Of a stretch of DNA of 64,000 nucleotides, positions 25,975 through 33,871 are shown one piece after another. A model generated the notes under the pieces. The model worked only from the letters and a program-made list of their open reading frames with translations. It made no database searches and had not been told where the DNA came from. The translations under genes and the position numbers were made by a program. Position 1 is the stretch's first letter. Each line of letters starts with the position of its first letter. The stretch comes from Verrucomicrobiota bacterium (GTDB taxonomy: Bacteria > Verrucomicrobiota > Verrucomicrobiia > Limisphaerales > UBA1319), in assembly GCA_022709905.1 (NCBI GenBank), contig JAKLHY010000026.1:1-64000 (forward strand). Reading direction: 5' to 3'.

Positions 25975-26439
25975 TTAAATGCCCTCTCCCCCCATCAACT
26001 CGGGTTCCAGGACTTCCTGGCCGGTTACAGGCGCGCCCTTGGCGACTTCGGCCAGACTAGCATGGTCCATCAAGTGGGTCATGTAGTTTCGAGCATTCAG
26101 GAAAACCCGGCGAAACCGGCACAACGGCTCCTGTGTGCAACGCTCATACCCGCTGGTGGAAACGCAGCCAATCGGGGCCAGGATCCCATCAAAGTGTCGC
26201 ACGACTTCGCCCATCGTGATTTTGTCCGGTGATTTGGCCAGACGATAACCCCCGCGCATTCCAGGAAGGCTCTCGACCCATCCTTGTTCTTTGAGCGCAA
26301 GCATGATTTGTTCGAGGAACTTCTTGGGCACATCGTTTCGGCGGGCCAGTTCACGAATCGGAATCGGCGCTCCGCCATAATGCTCGGCTAAAGTAAACAA
26401 GGCCCGCAGCGCGTAGTCTGTTTTCCTGGAAACACGCAT
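25975..26439 (-). CDS. Rrf2-family transcriptional regulator
   Basis: 154 residues from ATG at 26439 (MRVSRKTDYALRALFTLAEHYGG), the characteristic Rrf2/IscR N-terminus; the frame opens 19 codons earlier but those residues are atypical. The winged helix has PIRELARRNDVPKKFLEQIMLALKEQGWVES and RGGYRLAKSPDKITMGEVVRHFDG. Three cysteines in GCVSTSGYERCTQEPLC (spacing C-x8-C-x5-C) are where Fe-S-sensing members coordinate a cluster, so redox, NO or Fe-S sensing is plausible. Its regulon cannot be named; the only adjacent gene in the same direction is the broken glycosidase upstream. Confidence 0.9.
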   Translation of the reverse strand: MRVSRKTDYALRALFTLAEHYGGAPIPIRELARRNDVPKKFLEQIMLALKEQGWVESLPGMRGGYRLAKSPDKITMGEVVRHFDGILAPIGCVSTSGYERCTQEPLCRFRRVFLNARNYMTHLMDHASLAEVAKGAPVTGQEVLEPELMGGEGI

Positions 26440-26550
26440 CGATAAATCGCTATAGGTTAAGTCGTCTTTCTCGTCAATGCTAACGAGGCTCCCCAAAACC
26501 GGAGAGATCAGAATCCTGTCATCCAGGCGGTGGACGGAAGGTGTTCTGCC

Positions 26551-28345
26551 TCACGGTATCGGGCGGAAACAGATTTCAGCATCCCATCCCACGAAACCGG
26601 CGGCATTCGTCGTCCCTGTGGGAGGCGCTCGAAAGACGAGCCGCGAACGGCCTTTGCGTTGTTCGAGGAGCTCGCCGGTGGTGGAAGCGACCACAGGGCG
26701 ATCGGTGAAGAAATCGATCGGATACTGCCGTCCGGGCAATCCTTCCAGACGGAATCGCCAGCAGGGCTCTTCCCAACGAGCGCGAACGACGCGCAGGTTC
26801 CGACTTGTTGCGGCGCGGACTAATGGCTCATCGACGGGGAGCCAATCGACGCCATCGGCATGCCGGAGGCGCAAGATATGCCGGCCGGAACACTCTTGAA
26901 TGTTGAGCCGCAGGCGAGTGGCGGCGGGCAATTCGTCGCGCTCACACGCCACGATCTTACCGTTAAGAAAGACCGAGCGCACTTGCGCACCGGCAGGCAG
27001 TTCGGGCGCCAGGTTGACGCAGGCGCCGCCCGGCCAATTCAGATCAAAGGCGAGCTTGTAGTTGTCGCGGTCCCGCTCGATTCTTACACTCAAGGATCCG
27101 GGGCCACACGGGATTCGATCGACCCTCAGGGTCCCCCACGTGGGCGGCAAATGGGGAGAGAGATCGATACGGCGGGATGGCACATCGATGCGCAAACCCA
27201 ACAAACCGTCGAAGAAACCATTGACGACCGCCAGCTCGGAGAACATCTGGTGCGGCACGCCTTCTGTCAGGCGTTCAAAACGATGGCCGCTCAGGACTTC
27301 GGGCATGGGGCCCAGGCCGCCGAGGGTGCGGGCGCGGACCATGGCCTGCCAGGTGCGAAACGCCTCCGCGCTGCGATGATGCCGATAATCACTGACGATG
27401 ACGCCCGCATTCCAGACCGGCCAGACGGATCCAGCCTGGTAGTTTTGCGGATCATATTTTGGATCCGACCATGCGAGGCTGCGCACCCCCCAATCGGTGC
27501 GAAAATCGGCGGAGGCCATCCGTTCAAGAGATGGTTCAATCCGCGGGGTGGGGAGGGATCCCAGCCAGAAACTCACAGCGTGATGGGGCACCAGGGACTT
27601 GAGCGGACGTCCTTGACGATCCAATCCCCACAGATAGGCGCCCGCCTCGGAGTCCCACAGCTGGCTGTCGATTGAGGCCTCGGCTTGCCGGGCTCTTTGT
27701 TGACAACGTTCGGCCACCAGGAGTTCACCCATGTCCCGGGCAATCCTTTCCAGATCGTGCAAGATCCTCACCCACATGCCTTGCAGCTGCGTGTCCTTCC
27801 ATACATCACGCGAACTTTCGGATGATCCCCAATCCCCGGGCTCGATCCACATCAGACCGTCGGCCGGGTCCATGGCCGAGAAACACCAATCCAAGGTTCG
27901 CCGAATCCGCGGCCATTCGGCGCGAATAAAATCGAGATCGCCTGTGGCGCGATAGTAGTCTCCGTACGCGAAGAGATAATACACCGGCCCATCGCTGTGA
28001 AGATAGGCATAGAGGAACTCCTGAAAATAGTTTTTCCAGTAAGGAAGGCTTTGGACGATTTCATGGACGGTCTTGCCGTCGTCCCTCTGAAACCCAACCT
28101 TCGAAACCCTCGGCCAGGCTTCCCCAGACACCGGCTTGTTCGCCCAGGGCTTCGACGTGATGATCGGGACGAGCCGGGCCTTCGAGAACCCACGGGCCGC
28201 GAGGCAGTGGACCCCGAATAACGGTCGACTCAAACCGATTGCTTGCCGCTGTCAAAAACTGCGGGATCAAACTGATCATGGCCAACGCCAGCATAAAGAC
28301 GATGGCACATCGGGCGCGTGGATGACACGGGCGTCTCGTTTTCAT
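26551..28345 (-). pseudogene. Broken secreted six-hairpin glycosidase (internal deletion and frame change)
   Basis: A signal peptide starts at 28345 (MKTRRPCHPRARCAIVFMLA, ending near FLTAA). It is followed in the same frame by about 50 sensible residues (RGPLPRGPWVLEGPARPDHH, EALGEQAGVWGSLAEGFEGW), then nonsense and a stop at 28061. The rest of the protein is in another frame and open from 28233 to 26551 (TTG only). Its recognisable part starts near 28080: YWKNYFQEFLYAYLHSDGP, YYLFAYGDYYRATGDLDFIRAEWPRIRRTLDW, SVWPVWNAGVIVSDYRHH, a barrel of the amylo-alpha-1,6-glucosidase/rhamnosidase kind, with a C-terminal beta domain. Relatives normally have 200-300 residues between these two parts. The simplest reading is a deletion near 28060-28110 that also shifted the frame. 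A sequencing or assembly deletion is the alternative. Confidence 0.7.
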
Positions 28346-28364
28346 CCTCCTGTCTCGATCCAAA

Positions 28365-29417
28365 TCACCCATGGAGAGAGCCGGGGGCTGGATTAGTTTG
28401 GGGAGGTTCATCTGGCCTGAGGCTGCTTTCGAGAGGCAGATGGCAGGCGCACCAATGGTTCGGATCGAGTTCGCGCAGGAGCGGAGTCTCGGTGCGGCAG
28501 CGATCTTCGGCCCGAGGACAGCGGGGGTGAAAAGGACAACCGGTGGGTGGATGAATGGGGGAGGGAATCTCGCCGGGCAAAAGGATGCGCTGACGGCGCG
28601 AGGCCGGATCGAGGGTGGGCAAGGCGGAGATCAGGGCTTGCGTATAAGGATGCCGGGGAGCATGGAGGATTTTGCGGGCATCCGACAACTCCATGATGCG
28701 TCCGAGATACATGACGGCGATGCGGCGGCTGAGATGTTCGACGACCGCCAGATCGTGAGCGATGAACAGGTAGGCGATGCCGTGTTCGGTCTGAAGATCG
28801 GCCAGCAGGTTGATGATCTGGGCCTGGACCGAGACATCGAGGGCGCTGATCGGTTCATCGCAGATCAGCAATTTGGGATGGACAGCCAGCGCTCGGGCGA
28901 TGCCGATGCGCTGTCGCTGGCCGCCGCTGAACTCGTGGGGATATCGGTTTTGGCAGTCGGCATCCAGACCCACCGCGAGGAGCAATTCCCGAATCCGCCG
29001 CTGGCGCGCAGCCGATTGCCTCGCCAGCCGGTGGATATCCAGGGCCTCCCCAATGATTTGGGCCACCGTCATGCGCGGATTTAAGGATCCATAGGGATCC
29101 TGAAAGATCATTTGGAGATGCCGTCGATAGGGCCGCATTCCGGACGCGCCGAGCGAGGTGATGTCATCCCCGGAAAACCGGATGACGCCGGAGGTGGCGT
29201 CCACCAGTCGCGCGATCGCGCGTCCCAGGGTGGATTTTCCGCAGCCGCTTTCGCCGACCAAACCGAGGGTCTCACCCGCCTGAAGGGACAAGCTCACGCC
29301 ATCGACGGCATGGACATAGGCTTGATGTTTGGTGAAGAGGCCCTTTCGGACGGGAAAGTGGACCTTCAGGTCCTGGACTTCGAGCAAGGGCGAAGGAATG
29401 GAAGGCGCTGTTTTCAT
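28365..29417 (-). CDS. Oligopeptide/dipeptide-type ABC transporter ATPase (OppF/DppF-like)
   Basis: 350 residues from ATG at 29417, which overlaps the stop of the upstream ATPase (ATGA), indicating translational coupling. Walker [18 protein letters not shown]-loop [14 protein letters not shown], signature [32 protein letters not shown] with Walker B, and the H-loop [14 protein letters not shown] are intact. The C-terminal extension [17 protein letters not shown] is the cysteine-bearing Opp/Dpp peptide-type domain, which holds a 4Fe-4S cluster in characterised members. No permease or binding-protein genes accompany it here. Confidence 0.92.
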   Translation of the reverse strand: MKTAPSIPSPLLEVQDLKVHFPVRKGLFTKHQAYVHAVDGVSLSLQAGETLGLVGESGCGKSTLGRAIARLVDATSGVIRFSGDDITSLGASGMRPYRRHLQMIFQDPYGSLNPRMTVAQIIGEALDIHRLARQSAARQRRIRELLLAVGLDADCQNRYPHEFSGGQRQRIGIARALAVHPKLLICDEPISALDVSVQAQIINLLADLQTEHGIAYLFIAHDLAVVEHLSRRIAVMYLGRIMELSDARKILHAPRHPYTQALISALPTLDPASRRQRILLPGEIPSPIHPPTGCPFHPRCPRAEDRCRTETPLLRELDPNHWCACHLPLESSLRPDEPPQTNPAPGSLHG

Positions 29418-30379
29418 CCCGCAGTTTTCCAGAAGGGACAACGCACCCAGCGACCGGGCTGGACCTCGACGAGATCCGGGCAGGCTTGGGAACAGGAAAG
29501 CTGGATCCGGGCGCATCGGGGATGGAATCTGCAACCGGAAGGCAGCGCGGAGAGGCGAGGGACATGACCGGGGATGGCTCGCAATCGGCCCCCGGTTTTT
29601 CCGGGCTGCGGAATGGAGTGGATCAACGACTGGGTGTAAGGATGCAGCGGTTGCCGCAGCAAGTCCGCGGCGGGCGCGGTCTCGACAATTTGGCCGGCAT
29701 ACATCACCGCGACGCGGTCAGCCAGATCCTGAACGATCCCCAGGTTATGGGTGATCAGCAGGACGCTCATGTTGAGCTCGCGTTTCAGCCGGCTTAAGAG
29801 ATCCAGGATTTGCGCCTGGATGGTGACATCCAGGGCCGTGGTGGGCTCATCGGCCACCAGGAGCCGCGGTTGCGCCGCCAGGGCCATGGCGATCATGATC
29901 CTCTGTTGCATGCCGCCGGACAGCTCATGGGGAAAATCGCGTTGTCGATCTTCCGGGGCCGGGATACCCACTTGTCGAACCAAATGAATCACTTCCTCCG
30001 TCGTGGCGGACTGGGGACGATGCAGGCGCAGCGCTTCCAGGATCTGATGGCCGACTCGCATGACGGGATTGAGCGCCGCGCCAGGTTCCTGAAAGACGTA
30101 AGCCACCACTGCGCCTCGGATGCGCCGCAGATCAGCGGCGTCCATGGCCAATACATTGCGTCCGTCGATCCGGATTTCGCCATCGGCAATCCTTGAGGGA
30201 GGCGATGGCAGGAGGCGCGCGATCGAAAGGGCGGTGACGCTCTTGCCACAACCGCTTTCTCCCACCAGCGCAAGCCCTTCTCCGGATTCGATGGACAGGG
30301 AGACACCGGAAACCGCCCGAACCGGCCCCTGGTCCGTATCAAACTCAACGCTCAGGTTTTGGATTTCGAGAAGAGACAC
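29414..30379 (-). CDS. Oligopeptide/dipeptide-type ABC transporter ATPase (OppD/DppD-like)
   Basis: 321 residues from a GTG at 30379 (VSLLEIQNLSVEFDTDQGPV), chosen because the preceding in-frame residues are Pro/Trp-rich and unlike the family. Walker [22 protein letters not shown]-loop YVFQEPGAALNPVM, signature ELSGGMQQRIMIAMALA, Walker B LLVADEPTTALD and H-loop LLITHNLGIVQDLADR are intact, and the C-terminal peptide-type cysteine region (HPRCARIQLSCSQACPD) is present. It overlaps the next ATPase by 4 nt, so the pair is co-translated as the usual heterodimer. Translocating permeases are not in the window. Confidence 0.92.
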   Translation of the reverse strand: MSLLEIQNLSVEFDTDQGPVRAVSGVSLSIESGEGLALVGESGCGKSVTALSIARLLPSPPSRIADGEIRIDGRNVLAMDAADLRRIRGAVVAYVFQEPGAALNPVMRVGHQILEALRLHRPQSATTEEVIHLVRQVGIPAPEDRQRDFPHELSGGMQQRIMIAMALAAQPRLLVADEPTTALDVTIQAQILDLLSRLKRELNMSVLLITHNLGIVQDLADRVAVMYAGQIVETAPAADLLRQPLHPYTQSLIHSIPQPGKTGGRLRAIPGHVPRLSALPSGCRFHPRCARIQLSCSQACPDLVEVQPGRWVRCPFWKTAG

Positions 30380-30407
30380 GGCGGGGTGGATCCCGGCTGG
30401 GCGGGGC

Positions 30408-30992
30408 TCACGGTGTGGAACCGGAGCGACGCGACAGCTCAAAAAAATAAAGCGCCACCACCACCAGGGAATGCTTGATGCGCCCGGCGGCAACGAGGCG
30501 CGGGATATCGGCGACCGGGACGAGCCGGGTCACAAGATCTTCGCCCTGGTCCCATTCCACGGCGTGCGCGACCTGGCAGTCCTCGACCTGCACCGTATAA
30601 CACGTGTTGCTCATGATGGCCGGGTTGGGGTAAATATCGCCGAGGATCCTGGGACGAAGCCCCACATACCCCGTCTCTTCGCGCAGTTCGCGCAAACCGG
30701 CCTCCACCGGTGAAGCATCGTGGGGATCCATCATGCCGCCGGGGATTTCCAATTCCACAGTGTTGGTCCCATGGCGATACTGCTCGATCATCACCAACTG
30801 CCGATCCGTCGTCAGGGCGATGACATTGACCCAGTTGACACCCTCGAGCACCAGAAAATCATGCGGTTGGCCGGTGCGCGGCGACAGCTTCTGATCCGAG
30901 CGCAGCCGGAAAATCCGGTGGTCAGCCACGAAGCGCGAGCTGAGGACAGGCCAGGGTTTGATCATGATGGCGGGCCGTTCCCCACGAGGCAT
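30408..30992 (-). CDS. Nudix hydrolase (ADP-ribose pyrophosphatase-like)
   Basis: 194 residues; ATG at 30965 is an equally possible start. The family layout of ADP-ribose/nucleoside-diphosphate-sugar pyrophosphatases is visible: HDFLVLEGVNWVNVIALT, VMIEQYRHGTNTVELEIPGGMMD, and the Nudix box ending ASPVEAGLRELREETGY. The first box position, normally Glu, is Asp here (DPHDASPVE), while the catalytic REEXEEXG core is intact. The following LRPRILGDIYPNPAIMSNTCYT is also ADPRase-like. It sits 28 bp upstream of the two ABC ATPase genes in the same direction. Confidence 0.9.
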   Translation of the reverse strand: MPRGERPAIMIKPWPVLSSRFVADHRIFRLRSDQKLSPRTGQPHDFLVLEGVNWVNVIALTTDRQLVMIEQYRHGTNTVELEIPGGMMDPHDASPVEAGLRELREETGYVGLRPRILGDIYPNPAIMSNTCYTVQVEDCQVAHAVEWDQGEDLVTRLVPVADIPRLVAAGRIKHSLVVVALYFFELSRRSGSTP

Positions 30993-31049
30993 CGCAAAAC
31001 ACGCCGCGATGCCCCGTGTAAAAACGGATCAGTCGCAGGGAATCCCGGA

Positions 31050-31706
31050 CTAATTGACCGAACTGGCTGGGACAATCTTGATCGATTCCACCCCGACGCG
31101 GGTAGTGGGTTTGGTGACTTCGTCTCGATTCATCGGATTTATCGTGGTGGGTGTTTCGCCAATTTTGCCCAGGACGTCGTCGCCCTTGATCAATCGCCCG
31201 AAGGCGGTGTAGCTGTTATCCAGGAACTTGGCGTCGGCGAGGCAGATGAAGAACTGGCTGCCGGCGGAGTTGGGATCGGAGGAACGCGCCATGGAGATGA
31301 CCCCGCGGACATGGGGGCGTTTGTTGAACTCGGCGTCAATGGTATAGCCCGGTCCGCCGGTGCCGTATTGATCTTCAGCGGCGGGATCTTTGGTCAGCGG
31401 ATCGCCGCCCTGGATCATGAATCCCTTGAAGATGCGGTGAAAGGCGGTGCCATCGTAGAATCCCTTTCGGGCCAGCTTTTTAAAGTTATCCACCGTCTTG
31501 GGGGCCACGTCCGGCCAGAATTCAATCACCATCTCACCGGCGGACGTTTTGATGACGGCGACTTCGTTGATGTTAGTGGCAACGGTCGTTGCGGGAACAG
31601 TATTCGAGCTCACAGGCGCACTTTCTTCAGTCGTTGGTTTTTTGTTGCAGGCCGTCCCGATTCCGACCAGGAGGCCCAGACCACAGGCAAACAGGAACAT
31701 TTTCAT
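31050..31706 (-). CDS. Cyclophilin-type peptidyl-prolyl isomerase, lipoprotein
   Basis: 218 residues from ATG at 31706 (MKMFLFACGLGLLVGIGTAC), which gives a lipoprotein signal with lipobox GTAC and Cys20 as the lipidated residue. A Ser/Thr-rich linker follows, then a cyclophilin domain: TVDNFKKLARKGFYDGTAFHRIFKGFMIQGGDP, GYTIDAEFNKRPHVRGVISMARSSDPNSAGSQFFI and AFGRLIKGDDVLGKI. The catalytic Arg in FHRI and the QGGD, MAR and SQFFI motifs are present. Expected role: folding of exported proteins at the membrane. Divergent from glnS. Confidence 0.95.
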   Translation of the reverse strand: MKMFLFACGLGLLVGIGTACNKKPTTEESAPVSSNTVPATTVATNINEVAVIKTSAGEMVIEFWPDVAPKTVDNFKKLARKGFYDGTAFHRIFKGFMIQGGDPLTKDPAAEDQYGTGGPGYTIDAEFNKRPHVRGVISMARSSDPNSAGSQFFICLADAKFLDNSYTAFGRLIKGDDVLGKIGETPTTINPMNRDEVTKPTTRVGVESIKIVPASSVN

Positions 31707-31970
31707 CTTGCAACGATTACCGTAGTTGGGCGGATCGCGCAAGGGAAGGTTACTGAACCGCCCATTGGGACCGTGAACCTCGGAGGGACGAGTTCTGCGA
31801 GTTCTCCTGGTTCGACATGAGGGCTTCGTATAACTCGGCCCTCCGAAAGGAGCGTCTCATAGAAGGTATCTGCCGTGCCGATTTGGGGCGGCTGGCTGCA
31901 ATTTAACGTTTGACAGTCAAGGCCGGCATCGAAAAGTTAGGGGACATTTTTTGAGGGAAAGCGAACCAGC
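31707..31970. other. Intergenic region between the cyclophilin gene and glnS
   Basis: 264 bp between divergent genes. A TTGACA hexamer at 31910-31915 on the plus strand could be a glnS -35 box, but the hexamer 17 nt later (AAAGTT) is a poor -10. No tRNA-like structure, T-box-like element or small gene is evident. Confidence 0.4.
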
Positions 31971-33779
31971 ATGGAACCAAGCCATCATATTGAACCGGAC
32001 GCGGAAGCGCCATTGGATTTCATCCGTCAGATTGTCGCCGAAGACGTGCAGTCTCAGAAACATGGAGGGCGGGTGATCACCCGGTTTCCACCCGAGCCCA
32101 ACGGCTATCTCCACATTGGGCATGCCAAATCGATCTGCCTGAACTTCGGGATTGCCCGGGATTTCAACGGCGTGTGCAATTTGCGGATGGACGACACCAA
32201 TCCCACCAAGGAAGACGTGGAATACGTCGACTCGATTACGGCGGACGTCCAGTGGTTGATTCAGGGATGGGCGGATCAGGTTCTGGCGTTCAAAAGGGCC
32301 GGGGACCCGACGGGCACCGGGGTTTTACTGAACCAGGCCGACGGGCAAAAGCTGGAGCCGTTCTATGCCTCGGATTACTTTCCCCAGATCTATGAATTTG
32401 CGCTGGAGCTGATCCGCAAAGGCAGGGCCTACGTATGCGATTTGTCTCCGGAGGACACCGACGCTTACCGCGGATCGCCGGATCGTCCCGGTCGGGAGAG
32501 TCCCTTCAGGAATCGGTCGATCGAGGAAAACCTCGATTTATTTCAACGGATGAAGGCCGGAGAGTTTCCGGATGGCGCCCGCACGTTGCGGGCCAAGATC
32601 GAGATGGGCTCGCCAAACATTTGGTTGCGGGACCCGGTGCTTTACCGGATCCGGCATGCCGATCATCACCATACCGGCAGCCAATGGTGCATCTATCCAA
32701 TGTATGATTTTGCCCATTGCCTGAGTGACTACCTGGAAGGCGTCACCCATTCCATTTGCACCCTGGAATTCGAGGTGCATCGTCCGCTATACGACTGGAT
32801 ATTAGAGGCTTTGGAACTGCCACGGGCGCTGCCGCACCAACATGAATTTGCCCGTTTGAACCTTGCCTACACCGTCATGAGCAAGCGCAAGCTGCTTCAG
32901 CTCGTGAATGAAGGACGAGTGGTAGGATGGAACGATCCGCGCATGCCCACCCTCTCGGGTATGCGCAGGCGGGGATATCCTGCGGCGGCCATTCGCGCCT
33001 TTTGCGAAAAAGTCGGCGTGGCCAAGCGCGAAAACATTATTGATATGGCCCTGCTCGAGTTTTGTGTGCGGGAAGAACTGAATCGGACTTCAAGGCGAAT
33101 GATGGGTGTGCTCAAGCCCTTGAAAGTCATCCTTTTAAACTATCCTGAGGACCAAGTCGAGCCCCTCGAGGCCGTCAATAATCCGGAAGATCCCGCAGCC
33201 GGCATCCGCCAGGTGCCTTTCTCGAGGGAGATTTTCATCGAGCAGGACGATTTTCGGGAGATTCCGCCCCCGAAGTATTTCCGGCTGACCCCAGGCGGCG
33301 AGGTTCGTCTGCGATACGCATACATCATCAAATGCGTCGAGGTCATCAAGAACGCGCAGGGCGAAGTCACCGAGCTCCATTGCACAGCCGATCTGGATTC
33401 CAAGAGCGGAGGGGCCACATCGAATCGCAAAGTCAAGGGCACGATCCACTGGGTGTCGGCGCCGCATGCCGTTCGGGCCGAAGTCAGGCTTTATGACCGG
33501 CTCTTTACTGTTGAACAGCCCGATGCGGATGCCGAAGGACGTGATTTTAAGTCCTTCCTCAATCCTCAATCGCTGGAAACCTTGCGGGACTGCCGACTCG
33601 AACCCGCACTGGAAAAGGCGGCTCCAGGGGAGGGTTACCAATTCGAGCGACTAGGTTATTTCCATGTCGATCCAATCGACTCCCAGCCTGGGCGGCCGGT
33701 CTTCAATCGCACCGTTACCCTTCGAGATTCCTGGGCAAAAATCGATCAGCCCTCAAGTCGCGGGCCCTCTCGCCGATAA
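31971..33779 (+). CDS. glnS: Glutamine--tRNA ligase
   Basis: 602 residues. Class I synthetase of the GlnRS type. [22 protein letters not shown] has the HIGH motif at 48-51. The family insert [23 protein letters not shown] binds the amino acid and the tRNA acceptor end. The signature [14 protein letters not shown], at about 302-315, is the KMSKS-loop variant of GlnRS. The C-terminal beta-barrel anticodon-binding domain is complete. Its presence suggests direct glutaminylation rather than reliance on the GatCAB route for Gln-tRNA. ATG at 31971 is the natural start. Confidence 0.97.
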   Translation: MEPSHHIEPDAEAPLDFIRQIVAEDVQSQKHGGRVITRFPPEPNGYLHIGHAKSICLNFGIARDFNGVCNLRMDDTNPTKEDVEYVDSITADVQWLIQGWADQVLAFKRAGDPTGTGVLLNQADGQKLEPFYASDYFPQIYEFALELIRKGRAYVCDLSPEDTDAYRGSPDRPGRESPFRNRSIEENLDLFQRMKAGEFPDGARTLRAKIEMGSPNIWLRDPVLYRIRHADHHHTGSQWCIYPMYDFAHCLSDYLEGVTHSICTLEFEVHRPLYDWILEALELPRALPHQHEFARLNLAYTVMSKRKLLQLVNEGRVVGWNDPRMPTLSGMRRRGYPAAAIRAFCEKVGVAKRENIIDMALLEFCVREELNRTSRRMMGVLKPLKVILLNYPEDQVEPLEAVNNPEDPAAGIRQVPFSREIFIEQDDFREIPPPKYFRLTPGGEVRLRYAYIIKCVEVIKNAQGEVTELHCTADLDSKSGGATSNRKVKGTIHWVSAPHAVRAEVRLYDRLFTVEQPDADAEGRDFKSFLNPQSLETLRDCRLEPALEKAAPGEGYQFERLGYFHVDPIDSQPGRPVFNRTVTLRDSWAKIDQPSSRGPSRR

Positions 33780-33871
33780 ACAAGTAACTGGGCCGATCTC
33801 CGCCTCGATGAGACGGAGTCAGGATTGCATTTTGTCATCGGGCCTGAGTCGGCCTGGCAGGGAATGGAAGG

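Noticed and set aside
30720-31820. 366-residue plus-strand open frame opposite the Nudix and cyclophilin genes
   Set aside because: Spans two convincing minus-strand genes and has no domain of its own.
33790-33830. Hairpin after glnS (CTCCGCCTC with GAGACGGAG) as terminator
   Set aside because: Stem has a mismatch and no T-run follows; not strong enough to list.
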